Source: Ruegeria arenilitoris (lineage in GTDB: Bacteria > Pseudomonadota > Alphaproteobacteria > Rhodobacterales > Rhodobacteraceae). From it: a stretch of 64,000 bases of DNA. This document shows, in pieces, positions 27,712-35,645 of the stretch (positions are counted from its first letter, which is position 1; each line of letters starts with the position of its first letter). The DNA is taken from the NCBI RefSeq assembly GCF_013035425.1, contig NZ_WQHX01000008.1:215701-279700 (forward strand). The letters are read 5' to 3'. Position numbers and translations under genes: made by a program. The notes under the pieces are model-generated. The model worked only from the letters and a program-made list of their open reading frames with translations, was not told where the DNA came from and searched no databases.

Positions 27712-28296
27712 ATGTCATCAGCATTTCTCGTGCTTCACTATCAGAATAGCGTGGCGCATCCGAACGGTATTTGGGGTAGTGAGCTGTTTTCACAAATCTC
27801 CAAAGATGAAACATACACGAACGCAAAGCACGCGCTTGAAACGGCTCGTAGAGCAGGTCTGCTTGTAGTCTACGTGAACGTCGCGTTTCGCCCAAATGCG
27901 CCTGAGGTGCCGCAAGACCTGTTTGGAATTGTCGCTCACGCGCGAAGCTCCGACCAATGCTTGGCAGGATCGTGGGGGACCCAGCCGATAGAAGAACTTG
28001 CGCCGCTGGAGGGCGAAGTTCAACTCGATAATTTTAACTCCGATGCCTTCCAGGGCACTGCCCTTGATCAGATTCTAAGGGCACAAGGCGTAACCAAAAT
28101 CTACCTCATTGGCCAGGTCATTGAACATATGGTCGGGACGTCGATGAAGCGGGCGGCGAACTCGGGGTACAAAGCCGTGCTATTAGCTGATTGCGTTGGC
28201 GGGTACTCCGACGTAACCCGCGAGGCCATGCTGGATATTCTTCAGGGATACGGGCGGATTTCGACGTCTACGGAATTTGCAACGGAGATGAAATAG
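27712..28296 (+). CDS. Isochorismatase-fold protein without its catalytic triad
   Basis: A 194-residue protein of the isochorismatase-like/cysteine hydrolase fold (FLVLHYQNSV, then ARRAGLLVVYVNVAFRP, DAFQGTALDQIL, and GYKAVLLADCVGG). The expected catalytic Asp of the first block is His9, the Lys before the SAF-type motif is Asn107, and the nucleophilic Cys is Met140 (GQVIEHMVGTSM). All three triad positions are therefore changed, and hydrolase activity of the usual kind is unlikely. It may be a binding or regulatory protein. The ATG follows TTGGGAGTGAATTA. Confidence 0.75.
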   Translation: MSSAFLVLHYQNSVAHPNGIWGSELFSQISKDETYTNAKHALETARRAGLLVVYVNVAFRPNAPEVPQDLFGIVAHARSSDQCLAGSWGTQPIEELAPLEGEVQLDNFNSDAFQGTALDQILRAQGVTKIYLIGQVIEHMVGTSMKRAANSGYKAVLLADCVGGYSDVTREAMLDILQGYGRISTSTEFATEMK

Positions 28297-28818
28297 TAAC
28301 CTCTGAAGCGGGAACCGGAAAACGCACTTCAAGCGGCGGCATTGTCCGCAGAGTGGTCTTTCATATCCGGCCTGAGAATGACTGCTTTCTTCATTCTAAG
28401 AGGTAATGACCTTACATCCGACAGGGGCTGTCAATGGACGTCCGTCAGAGTTTCTATCTCTTGAAGGTACAGTTGGAGGCACCTTGCCTTGGATCAATCC
28501 AAGGGAACTGCGACCCTGAGCTGCAATATCATCGGGACTCAGTTGCCTATGAACTTGAAATACTCAGCTTCAGTCCAATTCACGGAGGGACCGATTCTCA
28601 GAAGCAATAATAAGAATAATAATCCCCCTCTTTTTTGAAGTCGGTTTCCAAAACCCCCCACCCCTTAGTTTCCAGCTAAAAGTTCTGCCAATAGACCTTG
28701 CCTCAGTGACAGCTTCTCAGGGCGGCGGATTTGTCTGTCTATGGAGTCGGATTTCACTTTTGGCAGACACTCTGCCTCGACTCCTAAGAACCTAATGGCA
28801 GACAAGGAGATTACCGCC
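28297..28818. other. Gene-free stretch with repeat copy 8 and inverted repeats
   Basis: A degenerate copy of the dispersed repeat lies at 28331-28395 (ATTGTCCGCAGAGTGGTCTTTC, then GAATGACTGCTTTC). Just upstream of the resolvase gene, GGAGTCG (28743) pairs with CGACTCC (28778), and GGCAGA-CAC-TCTGCC is nested at 28762-28776. These inverted repeats could be a recombination or control site for the resolvase. No gene is visible. Confidence 0.5.
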
Positions 28819-29313
28819 ATGTTGATTGGATACGCCAGAACATCGACTTTGGAACAGAATGCCGGCTTAGAGGCTCAAAGAGAGTCACTGAGGGTCATGG
28901 GTTGTGAGCGGCTTTACGAGGAGCAGACCAGCTCAGTGGCTGTCAGGGAGTCGCTCAAGGCCGCTATGGACTATGCCCGTGAAGGGGACACTTTGGTCGT
29001 AACAAAATTAGATCGCTTGGCCCGATCAGTGCGGCATCTAGGTGAGATCGTTGAGGGGCTGGAAGCTAAGCGTGTTGGCCTTCGCGTCCTTGATCTTGGA
29101 CTTGATACCTCGAACGCTACAGGAAAGCTGATGCTCAACGTGCTTGGGTCGGTGGCCCAATTCGAGCGGGAGATTATGCTGGAACGACAGCGTGAAGGCA
29201 TCGTCAAAGCCAAGTCGATGGGTAAGTACAAAGGTCGAAAGCCAACAGCAAAGTTGAAAGCACCACAAATCCGGGAGTTAGCAGCACAAGGGGCAACTAC
29301 CCACACTTCCTGA
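28819..29313 (+). pseudogene. Serine recombinase (resolvase/invertase), C-terminally truncated
   Basis: A 164-residue protein with a complete catalytic domain of the resolvase/invertase family. It has MLIGYARTST with the nucleophilic Ser, LVVTKLDRLARS with the Arg pair, and VAQFEREIMLERQREGI at the linker. The C-terminal helix-turn-helix normally begins after GRKPTAKLK...IREL, but here it breaks off after QGATTHTS. DNA binding is therefore probably lost. The ATG after AAGGAGATTACCGCC is preferred. I class it as a relic, though the catalytic domain frame is open. Confidence 0.75.
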
Positions 29314-29476
29314 CATTTCCAACTTAACTGAAAAGGCTTTTCCTAAAGCAATTCAGGCACCCACCTGACGGGTAGTCAGATGGGCGCAATAATGTTTGCA
29401 TTGATGGTTGGCTAGGCTTCTTGCCTGATACGGGTTCGGCAGTAGGAGCACATTTTTCAAAACGGCGAGATCAACA

Positions 29477-29830
29477 TCATTCACACCAAAAACTGGGTTC
29501 TTTGAAACCGACCACCGTGAAGCTGTTCTGCGCGTTGGGTTTTGCAAACAGTGTATACAGACACTCCGAGTAAGTCGTACCTCCACCGTAAGTCGTTGCC
29601 GTAGCGTAGTTTCCATACCCCTGAATATTTGTCGTCGTGGGGGCGGTATATGATGTAGTAAAACTCCATTGAAAAGCAGTGCGCCCGTCAGGCAGCTTTA
29701 CGACATTGCTGGGCGGCCCGTAATCTAGCACGACATCCGTAATGTCTCGCCCAACATAACTTTTCATAATCTCAGATGCACAACCTGCAAGCGCTAGAAT
29801 TGTTACCGCAATAGCAGTCAATTTTATCAT
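29477..29830 (-). CDS. Small lipoprotein
   Basis: A 117-residue predicted lipoprotein with signal MIKLTAIAVTILALAGC (lipobox LAGC). The mature part has DVVLDYGPPSNVVKLPDGRTAFQW, resembling outer-membrane small lipoproteins with a short beta domain, and a Tyr/Thr/Gly-rich middle. Function unknown. It follows the second lipoprotein gene closely on the same strand. An in-frame ATG nine codons upstream is possible. Confidence 0.65.
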   Translation of the reverse strand: MIKLTAIAVTILALAGCASEIMKSYVGRDITDVVLDYGPPSNVVKLPDGRTAFQWSFTTSYTAPTTTNIQGYGNYATATTYGGGTTYSECLYTLFAKPNAQNSFTVVGFKEPSFWCE

Positions 29831-29853
29831 CCCACGTTCCAGTCCATTTCTTG

Positions 29854-30330
29854 TCATTCTAGGCAGGTGTTTGGGGCACCCTGAGCAACGACTTCTTGCC
29901 AATTCGGACCGAGAGTGGCCCGAGCATCAATCGCGTTTGCTGCCTCAGGGTCATTTGCTTTGAACATTACTGCAACAAGTGCGGCGTCTCGTGATCCCCC
30001 ATAGATAGGTGTCGCTGTTGTGTACCCAGAATAGCTTCCAGTGTTACCATATGTGTTTATTGTGCCAGTCGTGTTGTAATTGGCTCCAACAACTCGAACG
30101 TTATTTTGTGCATCCATTGCGGCGATGTAATACTTGTCGTAACCCAATCTGATGGTTTCGACCGCCGCCATGCGAGCTACTAGTTTCTTTGCGCCTGACG
30201 AACCACAAGCTGGGGCAGCACTTACATCAATACGGACTACGTTTTGAGCAAGTTGTGTGGTCGTGGATGAGGCGCAAGCGCCAAGAAGTGTGAGCAACGA
30301 CAACACGCCGATGCAACTGGCAATTTTCAT
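29854..30330 (-). CDS. Small lipoprotein
   Basis: A 158-residue predicted lipoprotein with signal MKIASCIGVLSLLTLLGAC (lipobox LGAC). A Gly/Tyr/Thr-rich stretch near residues 88-112 resembles the one in the adjacent lipoprotein, so the two may be functionally linked. Function unknown. The ATG follows GGGAGAAAGATA. Confidence 0.68.
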   Translation of the reverse strand: MKIASCIGVLSLLTLLGACASSTTTQLAQNVVRIDVSAAPACGSSGAKKLVARMAAVETIRLGYDKYYIAAMDAQNNVRVVGANYNTTGTINTYGNTGSYSGYTTATPIYGGSRDAALVAVMFKANDPEAANAIDARATLGPNWQEVVAQGAPNTCLE

Positions 30331-30676
30331 TATCTTTCTCCCGAGATTTCTTCTGCTTGGTTAGGCAACCAGTTCGTCTGCAGCAACTCCTGCAAGCACG
30401 ACAACAAGCGCTTTCAGCATTTGATACATGTTTCGCCGATCGACGTAGCTTAACGCATAATCGAGCTGGTGGGCATTGCTTTGACTTCGATCAAAAAACA
30501 CTGAGAGAATGCGTATTTAGGGCAGTTAGGCGAGGGCAAAGAGAAACTCGGTAGGATACAGCCGTTTCTAAGGCGCTTCGTGAGATGCAATAGGATCTAT
30601 ACAGCGAGTAATATCGTGCTACGACTGTCCGTACTGCCAGCTAAGCCTTTGTGTGAGTAGCCGCCCGAGCGTTTCG
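30331..30676. other. Gene-free gap
   Basis: These 346 bases between the lipoprotein operon and the protease gene show no convincing gene; one short open frame on the plus strand lacks any family resemblance. The promoter of the lipoprotein pair should be here. Confidence 0.4.
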
Positions 30677-32122
30677 TCATTCGCACTCAATAAATGTTGT
30701 GAAACTTGTTGCCGTCTCAGCGATTTCTTCGGGCTCCAACCGCTGATCATCCAAACTCAATCTAGGTTCAATTCCATTTTGGGCGAGGAATAGTCTTGCG
30801 ATCTCCCCCCGAATGGCAAAGTTGACGTTCTGCGGAACGTCCCCCAATGCGTCAGCCACTTTGAGTTCATTCAACTTTGCCACCACCACGCCAACGACCT
30901 CACCGTCAGAAGCAAGCAGAGGACCGCCTGAGTTACCACTTTGGATTGGACTTGTAATCTGCATCGTAGCTGAATCTCCTCCTAAGCCCTTAAGTGACGA
31001 GACCGACCCTCTTGTAATATTGAGGCCGCCGAGCATTCCAGCATACGGGTATCCAGCCGCAGTAACATCTGAATTGAGTTTTGCTGAACTTGCTGAAAAC
31101 ACGGCAACCCCTTTGTTATGAACTGCGTCTGACCTTAGCAGCGCCAGATCAAATTCCTCAGAAACGGCAACGACTTGAGCGCTTTGCCCGTCCACGGAAA
31201 TTGCTTTGCATCCCTCGATGACGTGCGCATTTGTCAGAACGTGCCCGGCTTCCGAAACGACGAATCCGCTTCCTGAACTTCCTGAGACACTTTCTTCGTT
31301 GGAAGGTGGAGTGTTGGCTGAACTTGTTCGGTCGTCTTCTGCCTGTTCGATTGCATCAATTGTTCGTTTTACCACGTAATCAAGTTTGCCACCGGTCGTG
31401 AAGGACAACGGCTGTACTCGATTGGGCGAGATACTAGACGCAACCGTGCCCAATACGGCCGCATCTCGTTCATTTGATGACAGCATCACAGTTGACCAGG
31501 ACCCGTTAACGAAGTCAGAACGCGTGTAGAGTATTGAACCATCTCGTTCTGTGGCCGACGAGACAGCCAAGTTCGACTTACGCACAGAATAGGGTTGCGA
31601 CGCACTGTCGTGAGTTCTCATTGTGAAGTCGTGTAGGTTCTGTGTGATGTCCTGACTGTGAATGCCCATCGAAATTGCAAGGCTACTTCTTGTATGGCGA
31701 TAATTCACAAAGTATTCGGAGTCGGCCTCACGAACGATCGTCTTTTCGGGCCACAAGAGCGACAAACCCAAGCCGGAAAAGTAATTGAACTCCCACCCAT
31801 TGTCAGACAGACGCTCAAATAACGACCAAGCAAGCATTGCCATGTGCCAGTCTTCAGGTGCAGTACCAAACTCGCTTTGAGAGTACCTGCGCAATGCCCG
31901 GTCGCTAATCCGCCCCCATGCCCCGTCTAACAAGCCTTGATACTTTCCTTCAAAGGCTAATGCGGTCTGAAGAAAGCGCTTGTCTTGGTATGTCAGGTCG
32001 CTGGCATCAAAGTCCCGGAAAAGAACTTCAAAGTCTTGAGAGTACGCTTTGTTCGGTGCTTCCAGCCAGAAAAACAACAATAAAAACAGACAGAAGAGTT
32101 TATTCAAGCCAGACTTCTGCAA
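30677..32122 (-). CDS. Secreted trypsin-like serine protease
   Basis: A protein of up to 481 residues with a signal peptide (LFCLFLLLFFWLEAPNKAYS). An N-terminal region near 45-85 resembles a peptidoglycan-binding-type helical repeat (FLQTALAFEGKYQGLLDGAWGRISDRALRRY). The C-terminal trypsin-like domain has the full triad: His300 (LTNAHVIEG), Asp325 (EEFDLALLR) and Ser398 (SGNSGGPLL). No PDZ domain is seen, so it is not a standard DegP. It should act in the periplasm. The start is a TTG; a second TTG six codons on (before NKLFCL) is equally possible. Confidence 0.78.
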   Translation of the reverse strand: MQKSGLNKLFCLFLLLFFWLEAPNKAYSQDFEVLFRDFDASDLTYQDKRFLQTALAFEGKYQGLLDGAWGRISDRALRRYSQSEFGTAPEDWHMAMLAWSLFERLSDNGWEFNYFSGLGLSLLWPEKTIVREADSEYFVNYRHTRSSLAISMGIHSQDITQNLHDFTMRTHDSASQPYSVRKSNLAVSSATERDGSILYTRSDFVNGSWSTVMLSSNERDAAVLGTVASSISPNRVQPLSFTTGGKLDYVVKRTIDAIEQAEDDRTSSANTPPSNEESVSGSSGSGFVVSEAGHVLTNAHVIEGCKAISVDGQSAQVVAVSEEFDLALLRSDAVHNKGVAVFSASSAKLNSDVTAAGYPYAGMLGGLNITRGSVSSLKGLGGDSATMQITSPIQSGNSGGPLLASDGEVVGVVVAKLNELKVADALGDVPQNVNFAIRGEIARLFLAQNGIEPRLSLDDQRLEPEEIAETATSFTTFIECE

Positions 32123-32500
32123 CTTAGGAACCCGTACTAGTTTTAGTTTTTGTTGGCCTTAAAGTCTTACAGAGAAACTTCTTTGACCACCCCTCGTAGC
32201 AAGAATTGCGTACATCGCAATTAGATATGGCTCAAATCCAACAGTGAGCTGCATCGCTGTGGACCAATTTGAAACGCGCCAGTAAGAACAGCGTTTCTCC
32301 CCACTTGAATGCGACCATCAGTGGGTGGAGTTGTAGATTGATCTACCCAAATCAACGGTGAACTTAAGTGATCATCCCTTACGCCTCATGGTAATGCGTA
32401 TCGATCTCTTAATGTGTTTTGGAGACTATTGGGCCAACTTTTTAGAAGTAGAATAATCACTACTGCTACTGGGTACACCTAAAGTAAGACCCAGGCATTC
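32123..32500. other. Gene-free gap
   Basis: A 378-base gap between the protease gene and the polymerase-like gene, both on the minus strand. I see no gene, repeat or RNA in it. Confidence 0.4.
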
Positions 32501-33847
32501 TTAAGCTACCAAATATGCAAACTCCACGCCCGGGATATCAACGTGAGGTCTAAACCCAAGGCGCTCCTCGTAGGCATCTCTGAGACAATTGGCGGCGTAC
32601 GCAGCGTCGCGCACTCGGACGATCAAGCTGTCGTGGACAGGAAGCGAGGGTACTTCACTCTCATTGTGTAGCCTCATCATCGTAGCAAAGAAGCATTCAG
32701 CCTCTTCGAACTGAAGGTTGGCCCAGTCCAGCTCGCCCTTCCTCAACTTCAACAAGACAGGGTGCTTCTTTGAGATCGCCTCGGTGATGTCCTTCAGCTT
32801 ATGCCGTTTTTCTGGTGCCCAGCCATACTCGGACTTGAAGTTTTCCTTGAATCCCTTGGGCCATTGGGATGGTAGTTTGCCGCTGCCGATAGCTGTCACG
32901 ATTACCTTTTTGATGATGTCTCTATGGATGCCCTCAATGGAATAGGGATCAGTCGTCCGGTCAGGAGATTCTCCCGATATCGAGTACAGGATGGAAAGAT
33001 GGCTGGCGCGTACATCAATCTCTGTCGTTTCTTCTCCATCAATTCTGATACGTGCTCGCTCCTCTTTGGGCATCTCCATCCAGTTGTCATCTGAGGCACC
33101 GTAGAACCTGCCGCCAAGATTGAAGTCGAAGCCTCGGCGGTCACCACAATTGAATACGCGTCGGACCATAGGGGTATCAGATAGATTGTACTCGTGTCCG
33201 GACATGAGTTGGTTGAGGCGTCTTACCCGATCACATTGTACTCTGTATCCTTCGCCCTTCTGCTTAATCAGCTTGCCGCGTTCCGCATTGAATTGATCGG
33301 CCCCTTTGGAGGCCCGAACCTGTACGACATTTGCATGGCGATGACTGACTTCGAAGTGGTCTTTAACCGCTTTTGGCTCGACGCCATGATTGGATGCCAA
33401 ATCTAGAAAGGAGGAAGTCGCTCTGAAGCGACGCGCCCTGCGATAGAATGGAACTCTTGCTCCTTCGAAATCATCACGAGCATCGATGTAGCCAGTCCTT
33501 TCCATCAAACTGAGTTCGGTCCAAAACGTGGTCAACTTCTCGAAGTTATCACTGCTGACAAGTGTTGAAGCCAGTTCCTCTCGATCAGCTGATCGATACA
33601 TGAAGCCATGGGACTCCTCATTTGCGCTGTGTCGAAGGAGGTCAGCGGCCAAAGCGCCAACGGCCTGACTGAAAGAGAGATGGTCAGTTCGCCTTCGAGC
33701 ACGCTTTCTAGGATGACTAGTTGCCTCATGAGCCAATGTTAGAGTCTGAATAGCGTCTATCCATGCCTTCGCAGCGTCCGAACGAGGGGAGCGATCGAAT
33801 GTAGCCATTTTAGCGTTGTTTAGTATGTCGCGGTCGTAGTTAGCCAT
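32501..33847 (-). CDS. Putative family A polymerase-like protein
   Basis: A 448-residue protein usually left as hypothetical. The C-terminal half shows the order of motifs expected in a family A polymerase palm. There is a motif A-like block TEIDVRASHLSILY (Asp278), a motif B-like helix IHRDIIKKVIVTAIGSG (Arg309, Lys313), and a motif C-like VPSLPVHDSLIV (His405, Asp406) followed by an amphipathic helix. The N-terminal 230 residues are helical and basic, with no recognised domain. It lies 54 bases downstream of the integrase on the same strand, so they are probably co-transcribed. The polymerase assignment is by motif reading only. Confidence 0.55.
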   Translation of the reverse strand: MANYDRDILNNAKMATFDRSPRSDAAKAWIDAIQTLTLAHEATSHPRKRARRRTDHLSFSQAVGALAADLLRHSANEESHGFMYRSADREELASTLVSSDNFEKLTTFWTELSLMERTGYIDARDDFEGARVPFYRRARRFRATSSFLDLASNHGVEPKAVKDHFEVSHRHANVVQVRASKGADQFNAERGKLIKQKGEGYRVQCDRVRRLNQLMSGHEYNLSDTPMVRRVFNCGDRRGFDFNLGGRFYGASDDNWMEMPKEERARIRIDGEETTEIDVRASHLSILYSISGESPDRTTDPYSIEGIHRDIIKKVIVTAIGSGKLPSQWPKGFKENFKSEYGWAPEKRHKLKDITEAISKKHPVLLKLRKGELDWANLQFEEAECFFATMMRLHNESEVPSLPVHDSLIVRVRDAAYAANCLRDAYEERLGFRPHVDIPGVEFAYLVA

Positions 33848-33901
33848 TCGCTCGGTGGCTCCATATTGTAGTTGAAGTTCGTGTGGATGAGGCGAACAGT
33901 G

Positions 33902-35266
33902 TCAGGTCACATCGGGAACATCGAAGTTAATCCTGAGAAGCGCATCTCTCAGTTCGTCAAGGCCAACACCACTGCCATACTGGGAAGAAGAAGACTTCTC
34001 ACTGGAGTGCCCGAGGAGAGCTAGTTCGACCCTCTCACCAACCTTGGCTGCTCTCAGTGCATCCTTCATGTTGTGGCGTAGGCTGTAGACAACGTGCTTC
34101 GGATTGTCTGTGAACTTCCTCAGTCGCCTTCGAGTGGCTTGGCTGAAATTATCGTGGCTGCTGCTATCTGCATAGCTAGGAAAAAGAGCGCGTGAGGTAG
34201 GTGTGTTTGCTTTCAAACGACGCGCTACATGAAGCGCCCTACCGACCAGAGGGACTTTCCTGATACGAGATCGCTCTTTTACGGACCTCAAACCATGTGG
34301 CTTGATTTCGAAGTACGGTATTGGCTCATCTAAGAACAAATCATCCATAGTTAGACCCAATATCTCGGCGTTTTGTGCCCCTGAATGATGAATCAGGGTC
34401 CAGATATCCTGCAGTGTCCGGTTGTTTTCCAACTCTCGATACATGTCTTGGATCACGGTAGCTGGTAAGGGATGCCTCAAATCTACTGATGCATCATCCG
34501 GTTTGGGATACTTTAGCTTGTTGAAGGGGTTGTTGATATTGAGATCATGCTCCTCAATAGCCAACGAGAAAACCGCCTTAACGTCGTTGATGTTCCGTTT
34601 CGCAGAAGATGAAGACATTTTCTTAAGAAGGTTGTCTCTGAGCGCTCTGGCATGTGCACGAGTGACGTGTTTCAGAGCAATGTCTTGCTTAGTTACGCTG
34701 AGAAGATTGCGTTCGGCACGAACGATTCTCTGAACTTGTTTCTTCCGCTTGAACGCGTCCGGTTCTTGCTTCTCGTCCAGATAGAAGGCGAATGCTTGCT
34801 TTATGGTAAGCTCTGCATCGATGTTTTGAACCCCATACAGTAGGGCGGTAACCATCGCAGAGTCTTGAACAGACAGGTCTTCTGGCTCTGGATTTCCAGT
34901 CTCTGGGTTTGTTGGGTACTCGGAGAGAATGGCCTCCGCTCGTTCTGAGCGAGAAAGCTCTTCGTTGTCCGAACGCCCCTTAGAATACGGGTCGATACCA
35001 GCTTCAAGAAATTGGGCCTCGATAGCTGATTTGACCGCCCAAGTTTCGGCAGCCGAAGAGGTTGAACTCGTTGATTTAAATAGAAGTCCGACATGATCAT
35101 GAACCGAAGGATAGTTCCGCATTGCCTCGGCTTCAGATTGACCCAAAACCTTAACAACTTCGGTCTTTCCGAGGGCTGCTTGAAGCCTGTCTGGGACCCT
35201 TCGGCGATACTTGTACGTACCGTTCTTTTCGATTCTGAGGTGTTTTACCACGAGTGTTCTTGTCAT
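33902..35266 (-). CDS. Tyrosine recombinase/integrase of the island
   Basis: A 454-residue phage-type integrase. The N-terminus (VKHLRIEKNGTYKYRRRVPDRLQ) is the common start of alphaproteobacterial island integrases. A core-binding domain (SAKRNINDVKAVFSLAIEE) and a C-terminal catalytic domain follow. Catalytic positions: YSLRH (Arg397), LLGHSS (His420) and Tyr430. The first catalytic arginine, expected in GxRxxE, is Gln298 here (SGAQNAEILGL), which may reduce or abolish activity. The gene is adjacent to the intact tRNA-Leu. The ATG at 35266 lies 8 bases from the putative arm-site pair, so Int could repress its own gene. An upstream GTG is an alternative start. Confidence 0.9.
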   Translation of the reverse strand: MTRTLVVKHLRIEKNGTYKYRRRVPDRLQAALGKTEVVKVLGQSEAEAMRNYPSVHDHVGLLFKSTSSTSSAAETWAVKSAIEAQFLEAGIDPYSKGRSDNEELSRSERAEAILSEYPTNPETGNPEPEDLSVQDSAMVTALLYGVQNIDAELTIKQAFAFYLDEKQEPDAFKRKKQVQRIVRAERNLLSVTKQDIALKHVTRAHARALRDNLLKKMSSSSAKRNINDVKAVFSLAIEEHDLNINNPFNKLKYPKPDDASVDLRHPLPATVIQDMYRELENNRTLQDIWTLIHHSGAQNAEILGLTMDDLFLDEPIPYFEIKPHGLRSVKERSRIRKVPLVGRALHVARRLKANTPTSRALFPSYADSSSHDNFSQATRRRLRKFTDNPKHVVYSLRHNMKDALRAAKVGERVELALLGHSSEKSSSSQYGSGVGLDELRDALLRINFDVPDVT

Positions 35267-35273
35267 TGGCTTT

Positions 35274-35293
35274 GTGGACCTGATTGTGGACCT
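35274..35293. promoter_or_regulatory. Putative integrase arm-type sites, right
   Basis: GTGGACCT at 35274-35281 and again at 35286-35293, 12 bp apart, matching the pair at 20853-20872 in sequence, spacing and orientation. They lie directly upstream of the integrase start. Confidence 0.55.
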
Positions 35294-35349
35294 CACAAGG
35301 CCATCAATCCGGAAAAGCCAATTTATTTCAATAAGTTAGGCCTGTTAGA

Positions 35350-35368
35350 TTGGTGCCCAGGAGAGGAC
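35350..35368. repeat. Right attachment-site core
   Basis: TTGGTGCCCAGGAGAGGAC, identical to 20776-20794. It covers the CCA end, acceptor stem and part of the T-arm of tRNA-Leu. Confidence 0.9.
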
Positions 35369-35437
35369 TCGAACCTCCACGTCCATACAGACACTAGCAC
35401 CTGAAGCTAGCGCGTCTACCAATTCCGCCACCTGGGC
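35351..35437 (-). tRNA. tRNA-Leu (anticodon CAG)
   Basis: An 87-base gene including an encoded CCA. The acceptor stem GCCCAGG pairs with CCTGGGC. The anticodon stem CTAGC/GCTAG encloses the loop TTCAGGT, with anticodon CAG at 35401-35403. The long variable arm typical of leucine tRNAs (GTCTGTATGGAC) and the T-arm with GTTCGAGTC are present. The gene is intact and is the insertion target of the island. Confidence 0.97.
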
Positions 35438-35645
35438 AGGTGTCGTGCAGGCGCGTTTAAGCCGACAGGCCTAAACCGTCAACTGGATTCGCGAAGAATC
35501 TTGAAAGTTTTTTGACCGCAACGGGCACACACAGTTTTCCAACGTATTTCGGCGATCAAATTGAACTAGGGTAGCGTTATTGCGACTTGTTTGCTGAGCG
35601 TGCGGATTGTAGATCAATCAATACTAAGACAGCAGGAGCGCCAAC

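Larger units (their letters stand above)
20776..35368. mobile_element. Integrative element in tRNA-Leu(CAG)
   Basis: The element lies between two copies of the 19-bp sequence TTGGTGCCCAGGAGAGGAC. The right copy covers the 3' end of an intact tRNA-Leu and the left copy is the displaced fragment. A tyrosine integrase gene sits next to the tRNA and reads away from it, the usual arrangement of tRNA-targeting islands. The element carries about fifteen genes, mostly hypothetical, and has lower G+C than the flanks. I see no replication, conjugation or phage structural genes, so it would need help to transfer between cells. Without the insertion, hsdM would lie about 320 bases from the tRNA. Confidence 0.88.

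Noticed and set aside
30357..30554. Small plus-strand frame between the lipoproteins and the protease
   Set aside because: No homology signal and no convincing ribosome-binding site.
20776..35368. An intact prophage
   Set aside because: No capsid, tail, portal, terminase or lysis genes are seen; only an integrase and unrelated cargo.
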